DNA of 64,000 nt, taken from Dugong dugon (taxonomy: Eukaryota; Chordata; Mammalia; Sirenia; Dugongidae). Below, piece by piece: positions 21,796 to 32,557 of this stretch. The translations under genes and the position numbers were made by a program. The stretch covers positions 221,175,711 through 221,239,710 of the forward strand of contig CM057460.1 of NCBI GenBank assembly GCA_030035585.1, given 5' to 3'. The notes beneath the pieces are model-generated. The model worked only from the letters and a program-made list of their open reading frames with translations. It was not told the origin of the DNA and ran no database searches. Position 1 is the stretch's first letter, and every line of letters starts with the position of its first letter.

Positions 21796-22345
21796 TCCAC
21801 CACTCATCTGTCAGTTTGTCATACTGTGGTGGCTTGGGTGTTACTGTGATACTGAAAGCTTTGCCACCAGTATTTCATAAACCAGCAGGGTAACCCATGG
21901 TGGACAGGATTCAGCAGAACTTCCAAACTAAGGCAGACTAGGAAGAAGGACCTAGAAGTCTACTCCTAAAAAAAAAATTTGGCCCGTGAAAACTTTATGA
22001 ATAGCAGATGAACCTCTCAGGTCAGAAGGCACTCAAAAGACGACTGGGGAAGGGCTGCCTCCGCAAAGTAGAGTCGACCTTAATGACCAGGATGGAGTCA
22101 AGCTTTCGGGATCTTCATTTGCTGATGTGGCACAACTCAAAATGAGAAGAAACAGCTGCAAACATCCATTAATAATAGGAACATGGAATGTACAAAGTAA
22201 GAATCTAGGACACTTGGAAGTCATCAAAAATGAAATGGAATGCATAAAGATCAATATCCTACGCATTAGAGAGCTGAAATGGACTGGTACTGGCCATTCT
22301 GAACCAGACAACCGTATGGTCTACTATGCCGGGAATGACAAGTGT
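21796..22345 (+). mobile_element. RTE/BovB-type LINE 5' end with endonuclease fragment
   Basis: A 5' UTR-like region (caccactcatctgtcagttt onward) is shared with 37075-37320. From about 22139 a frame reads MRRNSCKHPLIIGTWNV, then ELKWTGTG. This is the start of an apurinic-endonuclease domain of RTE LINEs, with the GTWN and ELKW motifs present. It breaks off near 22345; the rest of the endonuclease and the RT are absent. Confidence 0.9.
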
Positions 22346-22984
22346 ATTAGTTAATTTTTAAAAGGCATCTGTGAGGATGTACCCCCTGCTCTGCACAGTT
22401 TGCAGCCCAGCCATCATTTTCAGCATCTCAGGAGCTATGCTGTGGTGACAGAACTCAGAATGACTCTCATCAGGTACTATAAACCCCTGCAATCCCCGTC
22501 ACTAATGATTCCATTCTGGCATACAGTCTGCAGGGAAGTAAATTTTGTAGAGCCTCAGAAAGGGTGGAGTGGAGATCAAACAGTATGTGCAGAAATTGAG
22601 CAAAAAAGGCTACAAACCTAGCAATGGTTTTAGTTTACCAGTAAATTCATCTAGCGAGATGCTCCCATGGGTGTAATCTACACCTGACTTAACTAGTAGA
22701 CAAGCTTGGATTATTCCCATTGATTGCCCTCTTTCTACCATCCTCCCATCCCTGTCAGTACCCAGTCATCCACCACCATCCTGGTAACATCTTCATATGC
22801 TACAGAAGTAACCTTTGCTTGGTACCCTCCAAATTCTCCCTACTCTGCACTTCCCCATGCACCACAGCCAAAGTAGTGCATTGACTGTTCACATGTAGAC
22901 CATGATTGTGATCATACACATAAACCTTACACATGAATCCACCTTCAGTTCAAATCCCTCCATACTCTGCTTCCTACCCCATTT
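22346..22984. other. no recognised feature
   Basis: No recognised repeat or exon. The 73-codon frame at 22400-22621 has no known motif. Confidence 0.4.
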
Positions 22985-23197
22985 TTGGAGTCCCTGGGTG
23001 GTGCAAACAATTGATGCACTTGGTTGCTAACTGAAATGTTGGAGGTTCAAGTCTACACAGAGGTGCCTTGGAACAAAGTCCTGGTGATCTACTTCTGAAA
23101 AATCAGCCCTTGTAAACCCTATGGAGCACAGTTCTACTCTGGCACACATGGGGTTGCCATGAGTCAGTCAACTTGACAGCAAGTGGTCACTGGTTAT
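22985..23197 (+). mobile_element. AfroSINE, long type
   Basis: Complete but diverged: 'ggagtccctgggtggtgc', 'tctacttctgaaaaatcagc', 'cacacatggggttgcc'. Confidence 0.93.
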
Positions 23198-23304
23198 GTC
23201 ATTTTCAGATTTCTCTCCCGCTGGGCTCTGCACAGAAGCTATACAGAGCTACGTGCCTTCTCCCCACAAACAGGAACATTCCTCCTTTTTCACCTTTACT
23301 CCTG

Positions 23305-23820
23305 TGTCTTAGTCATCTAGTGCTGCTATAATAGAAATACCACAAGTAGATGGCTTTAACAAAGAGAAATTTATTCTCTCACAGTCCAGTAGGCTACAAG
23401 TCCAAACTGAGGGCATCTGCTTCAGGGGAAGGCTTTTTCTCTCTGTCGGCTCTGGAAGAAGGTCCTTGTTACCAATCTTCCCCTGGTCAAGGAGCTTCTC
23501 AGCATAGTAACCCTGAGTCCAAAGGATATGCTATTCTCCTGGCTCTTATTTCTTGGTGGTATGAGGTCCCCATGTCTCTCTGCTCGCTTCTGTCTTTTAA
23601 AGGGATTGGTTCAAGATACAATCCAGTCTTGTAGACTGAGACCTGCCTCATTAACATAACTGCCACTAATCCCATCTCATCAACATCACAAAGACAGGAT
23701 TTACAACGCATGGAAAATCATATCAGATGACAAAATGGTGAACAATTACACAATACTGGGAATCATGGCCTAGTCAAACCGATACATATATTTCTGGGGG
23801 ACACATTTCAATCCATGACA
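23305..23820 (-). mobile_element. MaLR-like solo LTR
   Basis: Antisense copy close to 16401-16918 (tgtcttagtcatctagtg; ends caatccatgaca). The reversed AATAAA region is 'agagaaatttattctctcac'. Flanking pentamers agree only partly. Confidence 0.88.
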
Positions 23821-24104
23821 CTCTGCCAATCTCTTTACTCCCTATTTTGTCCAATCAAAAACACACCCACCCAAAAAACCCAAGTTCTGACACCCTCCCT
23901 TCTCCTTGAATCCCTTTTTAACCATCTATTCAGAAGTTGTTTCTGCACCCATAAACACTACAGAGATTACTCTGTGAGGGTAATTATTATCACGCACAAC
24001 CTGTTTGTAGCTGTGAGCTTGTCCTATCTGCCTTAGGCCACCGTCATGACCCATGAGAGAAGAAATTGCCTTGCCTCCACAGTCACTGGCATAGTGATTT
24101 GTGT

Positions 24105-25501
24105 TCATGTATTCATTCAACAAACATTTATGGGGCAACTACATGCCAGCCCCCGTTCTAGGAGCCGGGAATATTGCAATGGACAAAATCCTTGTTCTCT
24201 AGGAGCTTCCATGTAATAGGTGCTTAATAAATTTTGCTAGGAAAGTGTTGAACCAAGTATCTTTGTATTCTCCAAAGTATATTGAACATTTCTCTAATTA
24301 CATAGGTGTTTCAACAAAGACTTTTTTTTAATTAATGTATTTTCATTGTTACATGTCCACTGGTGGGTCAGAGTTGAGAATTTCAGGGCATGATGATTGC
24401 TGACCTTTCAAGCAATATGCACGTCAAGATTCTGCACATGAAGGACCTCCTGCTGCCTATTCAGGGTGCCCAGAATGCAGAGGTGGGCACAACAGACAAG
24501 GTTTCTGCTTCCACAATTGGAGAAGATGATGATAACCAAAATAAATAAATAAATAACTATAGCATTCCAAATGGTCATAACTGCTTCAAAGAAACATGAA
24601 ACATGGCAAGAGTTAGCAGGCAGGCAATTTTATACCAGCAAGCAGGAAGATCATGAAGCAACATTTCAGTCTGTTATACATGAGGTCACCATGAGTCGGA
24701 GTGGACTCAACAGCAACTAACAACAAAAATTTTATTTAAGATCAAGTGGTCAGGGGAGGCCTCTCTTAGGATGTGATATCTAGACAACGGCCTGAATAAA
24801 AAAGCAGAAAAAGCAAACAACGCAATCGCCTAGGGTAGAGAATTCCAGGCAAAGGAAGGAAGCAGTGAGTGAAAAGTTGCTGAGATGGGAACAAGTAGGA
24901 CAACCAGGACAGTGTGACTGGACAACAGGGAGTCTGGTGGAGCCAGCAAAAGCCAGATCATGGAGGACCTTTTAGGTTACAGAAAGGAATGTCGGACTTA
25001 GTTTAGAGATGATGGGACAGCCCTGCAGGCTTTGAGTGTGGGAGTGGCATGATCTGATTTACATTTTAAGAAGCTCCTTCTGGCTACTGGATGGAAAACA
25101 GTTGTGAGGGTGAGAATGGAATCAGAGAGGCCAGTTGGCAGGCAAGAGAAGGGTGTGACTTGAATTGGAGTGGAAGAAGAAATGGTCAGATTCTGAATAC
25201 ACTTAGAAAGTACAATCAATGGGAAGTGCTGGAGGTCTGAATATAAAATGTGAGAGAAAGAGAGGAACCAAGGATGGCTGTATAAAGTTTTTGTCCTGAA
25301 GAGCTGCGGAAATAGTGACATTGAACTTGGATGACAAAGATCTGAGATAGGAGAAGGTAAGAGGACTAAAATTCAGGAGATTTAAACAGGCTAAGTTTGA
25401 AATGCCTATGAGATTTCTTGGTGGATATGTTGGGTAGGCAGTTGGATTTGTCAGTCTGGAGCTCAGATGAGAGGTCATAGAGATATGAATGTGGAATCTA
25501 T
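24105..25501 (-). mobile_element. L2 LINE, 3' half
   Basis: It starts at the L2 terminus (tattcattcaacaaacattt) and reads antisense through the 3' UTR into the end of the reverse transcriptase ORF. The peptide frame at 25203-25478 (RLTNPTAYPTYPPRNLIG) is L2-like but decayed. Together with 26027-26535 and 26990-27440 it forms one L2 of about 2.4 kb plus insertions. Confidence 0.88.
24655..24728 (+). mobile_element. SINE/RTE tail fragment inside L2
   Basis: 'gaggtcaccatgagtcggag' followed by 'aactaacaacaa' is the shared RTE/SINE terminus. Confidence 0.75.
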
Positions 25502-25509
25502 CAGTATAT

Positions 25510-26018
25510 TGTTGTTAGCTGCCATTGAATGAATCAGCTCCACCTCACGGAGACCTTCTGCATAACAGAACGAAATGATGTCCAATCCTGTGCCATCTTT
25601 ACGATCGTTGACATGCTCGAGTCCATTGTCATACCTACTGTCAATCCCTCTCGTGAAGGGTTTCCCTCATTTTCACTGACCCTCTACCAAACATGATGTC
25701 CTTTTCTAGTGATTAGTCTTTCCTGATGACATGTCCAAAGTAAGCAATATAAAGTCTTGCCATACTCACTTCTAAGGAGCATTCTGGTTGTATTTCTTCT
25801 AACACTGATTTGTTTGTTCTTCTGGCAGTCCACAGTATATTCAACATTCTTCACAATTAATCATAATTTAAATGCCTCGATTCTTTTTCTGTCTTCCTTT
25901 TTCACTGTCCAGTTTTTGCATGCATCTGAGGCAACTGAAAAGACCATGGCTTGGGTCAGGTGCACCTTAGTCATCAAAGTGACATATTTGCTTTTTAAAA
26001 CTTTAAAGAGGTCTTTTG
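25510..26018 (-). mobile_element. RTE/BovB-type LINE 3' fragment inserted in L2
   Basis: Perfect 8-bp duplication cagtatat at 25502-25509 and 26019-26026, with L2 sequence continuous across it. It begins with the tail (tgttgttagctgcc) and is 5'-truncated at 'aagaggtcttttgca'. Confidence 0.93.
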
Positions 26019-26026
26019 CAGTATAT

Positions 26027-26535
26027 AGATGGTATTTAATGCCTAGGCCTTAATGAAATCATACAGAGAGCAAGTGTAGACAAGGAAAAGAAGATACGGG
26101 AAGGGAAAGGAAGAAAAGGGAAAAGACAAGATGAGGCGAGAAGAGGGTCAAGTGAAGAACTGAGCTCTGGGTTATTCCAACTTTCAGAGACTGACTAGAG
26201 GGAAGCCGATTTGCTATAAAGAGTGTAAGAGAAACGAGGCAGGTGAAGAAGTGGTGACAAGTGGAGTGGGGGTTTTTTGGTTTTTATTTACAAATGGAGA
26301 AATAACATGCTAGTGTGCTGACCAGGCAGAGAGGAAACTCTGCAGATACTTGAGGGTGAGATAACACATGTAAGGTCAAAGTCCTTGAGTGGGTGGGAGA
26401 TGATGGGATCCTGGGCATGGACAGAGGTATGGCCTTTGATGGGAGAAAGGTCAGTGCTTCCATTGTTACAGGAAGGAAAGTAGTGTATATGGATATTGTT
26501 GTATAAGGCCTGAAATTAAGGGTCAATATTAAGTA
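26027..26535 (-). mobile_element. L2 LINE, continuation
   Basis: 'agatggtatttaatgcctag', 'gagctctgggttattccaac' and 'aaatggagaaataacatgc' follow the antisense L2 RT region in order. Confidence 0.85.
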
Positions 26536-26985
26536 CTGTCCTAACATACGGTAAGATCAGAAGAGCCTCAAATGGCCTAACCACAGGTGATCTTCCCCCT
26601 CTGCTCCTGAAGATAAGGCTCTCTAGCCAAACAATCCTCCTTACCATGGGGACCAGGAACAACACCTGCTTATCCCTGAATAATGGGTTTCAGTTCCCTG
26701 TCAGCCAACAGAATTATTCAAATAAGCCAGTCACATCCTCCTGCAGGAAATCAAGGGACACCTCGCCCTCTTGTTGCTACAAAGCCCACCTCCCACAGCC
26801 TCTGCTTGTTCACACTGTTCCTGAGTACAGTCCCCATGTGATCCTGCACAGTGTGCAGTTGTTAGTATATGTAACTATTTAGCTGCTGTCAATCTCATCT
26901 GTCCAGTGTCGAGTGTCTTGTGTCTGGCCATCGCCACAACCCGATGGTGGGAATCCTTTTCCTCACCAACGAGGTGAATAAGAGG
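26536..26985. mobile_element. LTR-like insertion in L2, family not identified
   Basis: L2 similarity stops at about 26535 and resumes near 26990. The intervening 450 bases start tgtcctaaca, contain 'aataatgggtttcagttccc' and end '...gatcaaaaca', the TG...CA form of an LTR. No clear duplication and no coding sequence. It may be an old solo LTR or another insertion. Confidence 0.45.
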
Positions 26986-26989
26986 TGAT

Positions 26990-27440
26990 CAAAACATGTA
27001 TAGATGCATACAGAAAGATAAATTGAGTGTGTAGGCTGGAGAGTGGATTTGAAGCAGTTCACTTGATTGCTTCTGATTGCTCAGTGAAATGAGAAACAAG
27101 GTCATCGGCTGAGAGCCTAGAAGCAGAAGGGTGGGGTGGAGGTTTGTGGAGGTAGGAGAAAGTGTGCAGTAGTTTCTCACAGAGACAGGAAGCAGCAAGG
27201 GCAATGAAGTGGGATTGAGCTAAGGGCCCAGCACAGGGTTGTGATCATAACTTAAAATGAGGCCAATCAGAATGGCGGTGTGAGTAGCACTTATCCAGTC
27301 AAGCTCAGCTGCTCTGTGCAGTGGAAAAAAGGCCTGGTTGGGTTTAACAGGTGGACCCTGGGATAAGGTCTCTGAGACGAGGGGGAGGGTTCAGAGTAGG
27401 TGCGAAATGGGTCAAAGGGAAAGCATGTTGGAGGGACGTG
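26990..27440 (-). mobile_element. L2 LINE, continuation toward 5' part of the RT
   Basis: 'tgattgcttctgattgctca', 'gcaaggtcat'-like text and 'ggcctggttgggtttaacag' keep L2 order. The element fades near 27440. Confidence 0.78.
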
Positions 27441-27534
27441 GGTGGCAACACCGGCTGTCTGTCGGGTGACGCAGCAGACACAGTTTTGAGATGACTGCAG
27501 GTTATAGTCATCTGGCATTGTCAACCGAAGCAAT

Positions 27535-27632
27535 GAATGATTGTGAGGTTGGCGCAGGACCAGTCAACGTTGTGTTCTGCTCTACACAGGTCACCATGAG
27601 TCAGAGCTGACTCAATGTCAATGAACAACAAT
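27535..27632 (+). mobile_element. RTE 3' tail fragment
   Basis: 'gaggttggcgcaggaccagt' and 'gtcaccatgagtcagagctg' then 'aatgaacaacaa'. Confidence 0.8.
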
Positions 27633-28034
27633 GAATTCATCATCTGAACGCCACAGAAATGGATGATGTCATAAGAGTGGAAAGATATGGGAGGTATGCT
27701 GGGGTACTGGGAAGTAGAAGCGATCAGGTGCTCAAGAACAGGGGACAGGCAGCATGTGCTTGGCAATAATTTTGGTAACTGACCATCCTATCTCAGGAAT
27801 GAGTGAGATTCTAGAAATGCTATGAATGGGGGAACAAAAGGGGCTTGAGACATCCAAGCTGTGCCCAGGTCCCCACATCTTTCCAGGCTCTCCTTTCAGG
27901 AAAACTTAAAGCAATGCTTGCCATGCAGCCTGGCCCAGCTTTCCAGGAACCTCACATTTCTAGTTCTCCAGACAAGCACTGCCACTTAAAACTGTATGTG
28001 TGGTCAGGATACCTGGAGTTCATTAAATGATGAG
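27633..28034. other. no recognised feature
   Basis: Single-copy-like DNA. Confidence 0.4.
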
Positions 28035-28282
28035 TACAGCCTGGTAGTTAAGTGCAGGAGTTCTGGAATGAGTTTGCTTGGGTGCAACTCCTAGCTCCAC
28101 CACTTGCTAGACACGTGACTTTAGGAAAGTCACTTCACCTTTGTAAGCCTTTTCCCCCACAAGTTTGAAATGGGATATTAGTTAAGGATCTCAAAGATTT
28201 TAATTGGAGATTAAATGATAAAATAAAGCACTTAGCACAGTTCCTGGCACACAGTTAGAGCTCAATAAACATTACTGATTAT
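28035..28282 (+). mobile_element. MIR, nearly full length
   Basis: Typical order: 'ggttgcaactcctagctcc'-like tRNA region, 'ctagacacgtgactttagg', 'gttcctggcacacagttaga' and 'gctcaataaacattactg'. Confidence 0.9.
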
Positions 28283-28767
28283 TTGAATAGGTTTGTTCAG
28301 CACTCCGTTAAAAAGAAAGTGGCTCTATAAGCATCATTATAGCCATAAACGTTCAGTTCATTTAGCCAGTCGAAAGGAAGCAAAGTCTCTTAATCTTTCT
28401 GCGGACCTTCCCCGGAACCAAGGTTTGTGAGATTGGATAAGAATGAAGGCAGCCTCCAAGATAGGAATGCAACTGGGAAATCCAGGCTATGACTTCATTA
28501 GGACCGTGTACTAGCCAACCCTACTGCAGACAGGCCACCCAGACAATAAACCAAGATCTGCCATCTCGCAGCCAAGGGAGTCGTGGGCCACTGAAGCTCT
28601 GAGCACTGACACAGCTGGGGCGATTTCCAGCATATCCAGACCAACGAGCGTCCCATACTCCAGAGAAAGCAGATTTTCTTTTTCAGAAGACATATGCACA
28701 TCGGAATAGATGGTTTTACCATTACCTAAATGTCAGAGAACAATATGGCTATCACTACTATGTGGCG
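28283..28767. other. no recognised feature
   Basis: Single-copy-like. The overlapping antisense frames at 28498-28722 have no recognised similarity. Confidence 0.4.
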
Positions 28768-28793
28768 CACACACACACACACACACACACACA
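28768..28793. repeat. (AC)n microsatellite
   Basis: About 12 consecutive AC units. Confidence 0.95.
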
Positions 28794-28832
28794 GAGTTCT
28801 TATTTATAACAAGAGCTTTCATTTAAGTTCAC

Positions 28833-28992
28833 TAAGAGGGAAACCCTCAGCAAGACGAACTCACACAGCAGCTACGATGGGCTCAAACATACCAGTGATC
28901 ATTGACAGTGAGACAGGACCAGGCACCATTTCGTTCTGTTACATGTAAGTTTGCCAAGAGTCAGAGCCAGCTGGACAGCAACTAACAACAGT
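28833..28992 (+). mobile_element. RTE/BovB 3' end fragment
   Basis: 'aagagggaaaccctcagcaa', 'gctcaaacataccag', 'gacaggaccaggcaccattt' and 'aactaacaaca' follow the RTE 3' order. Confidence 0.85.
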
Positions 28993-29514
28993 GAGAATAC
29001 TGAAGTAGTATTTTCTAAACTTTTCAAGATACACCTTATAGCTACTTTAGTAAAATAACTCAGCCACACCACATTCGTAACATTCAGACTTGTATTAATA
29101 AAATTGATTTGTTAAAAAAGATGATTTTTTTTCCTCAGAGCCCTAACTGATACAAAATTCATATCCAGTTTCAGTCTCCAATTAGTCATCTCAAAAAATT
29201 TTTTTTTTCTCAACTTCTGTCAGTGAGAAAATTGATGATCGCTTCTGCTCCCCAGGTCTACAACAAGTGAAATGCGATGTACTTCAGGACAGATATACAA
29301 CTTAAACTTGGGTATTGGGGAAAGAATGCATCATGTGATATAGATGTAACGTAAATGCCATCCATCCTCCAATCTCACTCTAAAGCACACTAAAAATAGA
29401 ATACAATATCATGAAATATTCCTACAACTGAAATGGGTAAAAGTAAATCTGTCTGTTATCTACATAACTCAAATACATGATTGGGTTGACAATAAAAAGT
29501 AAATGAATTTTGGT
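28993..29514. other. no recognised feature
   Basis: AT-rich, no gene or repeat recognised. Confidence 0.4.
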
Positions 29515-30440
29515 TATTAGATTCTTGTCAGATCCAACAACTTAACAACAAAAAGACAAATAACCCAATCATAAAATGGGCAAACGACTTGAACAGACAT
29601 TTCACCAAAGAGGATATTCAAATGGCCACCAAACACATGAAAAAAATCCTCAGCGTCATTAGCCATCAGAGAGATGCAAGTCAAAACCACAACGAGGTAT
29701 CATTTCACTCTCGCTAGGATAGCTAAAATTTAAAAAAAAAAAAAAAGCCAGGAAACAACAAATGATGGCAAAGATGTGGGGAAACTGGAACCCTTACCAT
29801 TGCTGGTGGAAATGCAAAATGGCACAGCCGTTGTGGAAAACAATGTGGCGGTTCCTCAAAAAACTAAAAATAGAACTACGATAAGACCTAGCAATTCCAA
29901 TCCTAGGCATACGCCCAAAAGAACTGACAGCTGAGGCTCCAATACAGACTTGTACACTAATGTTCTTTGCAGCGCTATTCACAATAGCCAAAAGGTAGAA
30001 ACAAGCTAAATGCCCATCCACTGATAAATGGATAAACAAAACGTGGTACATATATATAATGGGATACTACTCAGCCAGTAGGAGAAATGAAGTCTTGATA
30101 CATGCTACAACATAGATGGAGCAGGAAGACATTATGCTGAGCGAAATAAGCCAATCACAAAAGAACAAATATTGTATGACCTCACTTAAATAAAAAGACC
30201 AGAAAAGGCAAAAGTATAGAGAACAAAGTTCATCAGTGGTTATCAGGAGTGGGAGGAAGGGGGAAAGGGAGATTAACAGTGATGGAAACATGCATTAAGG
30301 GTAGGGTTGCCCAGCCACTTCTTGTAATTGCTGTCAATAAGTTGTACACCTATAAAAAGTTCAATTGGCAAAAATTGTGTGCTAGATACATTTATAACAA
30401 CAACAAAGCAGTAGCTGCTGAGGCTGCTTATGTACAACCA
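29515..30440 (+). mobile_element. L1 ORF2 C-terminal end and 3' UTR
   Basis: Carries the highly recognisable L1 order: 'aataacccaatcataaaatg', 'gacatttcaccaaagagga', 'aagatgtggggaaactgg', 'gctggtggaaatgcaaaatg', 'cacaatagccaaaaggtag' and 'atgggatactactcagcc'. All frames are broken. The 3' UTR ends near 'aacaacaacaaagcag'. Confidence 0.95.
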
Positions 30441-31630
30441 AACACCTCATGGGATTTTTGAAAGAAAACCGAAAACCTATACAAGTTCTAAGCAGTCATG
30501 GCCCTCATCAGCAGACCACCCTTTAGGCTAGTCGAGAAAAATTCAATCACTGCTGAGCTCATCGAACTACAAAATGATTCATGTTAACGTCTCATCTTAG
30601 AGTAGAAATCCATTCACACCAACCCTGCCATCAACATTTTTCCCTCACGTTCTTCCTGTGCACGCCCAATTTTCTTCTAGCTGAAAGCACTGGAGAAACA
30701 CTTCAACCTGACGAACCTCGAAAATCACCTCCACTAACGTACCTGGCGTGTGAAAGCAAGCTCTCTGGGTACAGACAGTGCTGGGCGCTAGACACCAGGT
30801 CTTCCAAAAAAAAAAGGTGGAATATTTTTAAGGAAATACTAACTTGAAATAAATGAAGAAAACACCCCTTCCATCTCCACCACTGTCCGAAGAAGCTGGA
30901 GTTTCCATCCCACTCAGAAGTGAAAGGGATGCAAATGGCTGAGGTCGGTCTCCCAGAGAAAACAGCTTCCTGTGCTTTGGAGTAAAATGCTTCTTTTCAC
31001 ACGGAAACTCCCTCCCTCTCTTCAGGTGTTTCTCAACAGCTAAGGTCTTCAAATAATTAGTGTTTCCATATTTCCCAGAGGTCTCTCCAGAGCAGCCTTT
31101 GCTTGGGGGAACAGGTTACAAAAATATTCCCTTTCCCTTTCACCAGGCAACAAAGAGAATGCGCTGGGGCTTTGAAAACAGAAACTCACATCTCCAGGAA
31201 AAGCAGGGCCTCAGCCAGCCTGCAAAACAGGGGTGCTTCAGGCCCCAGGCAGCCAGGCGATAGAAAATGCATTCAAAGCGTTTAGCACACAGGATGAATC
31301 AAATTATAATTTAATCATCTGATCAAACACAAATTAGCATAATCACTCGAGGGTGAAATGGCTGGAGGAACCCAGAAACATCTCAGCATACATGTTTCTC
31401 ACGATGAGAGAAGTTACACATATTTGGTTTCTTCTTTTTATTCAGGGGGGAAGAAAACTAGTAAATAAAAGGTTAATCACTGGCGAACATGGCCAGCTAT
31501 GATTTTAGTAGCCAAAGGAATTGCAATTGAGATTCAGAACATCCTCCTTCCTGCTTTCTCTCCAGAACCTCTCTAGCATACACAGAAAATGCAAAACTGC
31601 TAATATTTTGTAGTAACTAAGCTCTAAACA
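30441..31630. other. unique segment, possible conserved noncoding DNA near 31.3 kb
   Basis: No repeat recognised. 'aaattataatttaatcatct' followed by 'attagcataatcac' (31297-31350) is rich in homeodomain-type ATTA sites. Function is inference only. Confidence 0.35.
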
Positions 31631-31638
31631 ATTTAACT

Positions 31639-31830
31639 AAGGGTTTCTCAACCTCAACACTACTGATATTTTGTGCCAGATGGTTGGTTGGTTGTTGTCA
31701 GGCTGTCCTGGGCATTGCAGGATCAGTAGCATCCTTGGCCTCCAACACCCTCTCCCCATCCCCTGAGTTGTAACAACCAAAAATGTCTCCAGACACCACC
31801 AAAAATTGTGTCCCCCACCGAGAATCGCTA
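31639..31830 (+). mobile_element. MER5-type hAT (Charlie) nonautonomous DNA transposon
   Basis: The termini gggtttctcaacctc and (reverse) gattctcggtggg are the hAT-Charlie inverted repeats. The interior 'aatgtctccagacaccacc' is MER5. A perfect 8-bp duplication, atttaact, at 31631-31638 and 31831-31838 fits hAT integration. Confidence 0.93.
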
Positions 31831-31872
31831 ATTTAACTGAAGAATACAATTTTTCAGAAGCCTACTTCTTTT

Positions 31873-32045
31873 AAAGTCCCTGAGTGGTTCAAACAGTTAA
31901 GGTGCCTGGCTGCTCACTGAAAGGCTGGAGGTTCAAGTTCACCCAGAGGTGCCTCAGAAGAAAGGCCTGGTGATCTACTTCCAAAAAAATCAACCACTCT
32001 GACACACATGAGGCTGCCACAAGCTGTAACTGACTCGACAGCAAG
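31873..32045 (+). mobile_element. AfroSINE, long type
   Basis: 'gtccctgagtggttcaaac', 'gtgcctcagaagaaaggcc' and a tail 'ctgactcgacagcaag'. Part of the middle (aaaaccctatggagcacag) is deleted. Confidence 0.9.
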
Positions 32046-32063
32046 TAGTTTTGGCTTGCCTCT

Positions 32064-32552
32064 TGTTATGGATTGAATTGTGTTGCCCAAAAATGCATGT
32101 CAACTTGGCTAGGCCATGATTCCCAGTACTGTATGGTTGTCTACCATTTTGTGATCTGATGTGATTATCCCGTGTGTTGTAAATCCTAACCTCTATGATG
32201 TTAATGAGGCGGGACTCAATCTACAGGATTAGGTTGCGTCTCGAGTCACTATCTTTTGAGATATAAAAGAGAGAAGTGAGCAGAGAGAAGGATCTCATTA
32301 CCACCCAGAAAGAAGAGCCAGGAGCTGAGTGCATCCTTTGGACCCGGGGTCCCCGCACTGAGAAGTTCCTAGACCAGGGGAAGATCGATGACAAAGACCT
32401 TGCCCCAGAGCTGACAGAGCGAGAAAGCCTTCCCCTGAAAATGGCACCTGAATTCAGACTTCTAGCCTCCTAGACTGTGAGAGAATAAATTTGTTTGTTA
32501 AAGTCATCCGCTTGTGGTGTTTCTGTTACAGCAGCACTAGATAACTAAGACA
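32064..32552 (+). mobile_element. MaLR-like solo LTR with perfect 5-bp duplication
   Basis: A 489-bp LTR from tgttatggattg to ctaagaca, bounded by cctct at 32059-32063 and 32553-32557. It has a TATA-like 'gagatataaaagagagaag' and the poly(A) signal in 'gagagaataaatttg'. It gives the cleanest boundary definition for this LTR family here. Confidence 0.95.
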
Positions 32553-32557
32553 CCTCT

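Noticed and set aside
24998-25478. Antisense frames with Pro/Ser/Leu-rich peptides
   Set aside because: They are remnants of the L2 ORF and UTR, a common source of spurious predicted proteins.
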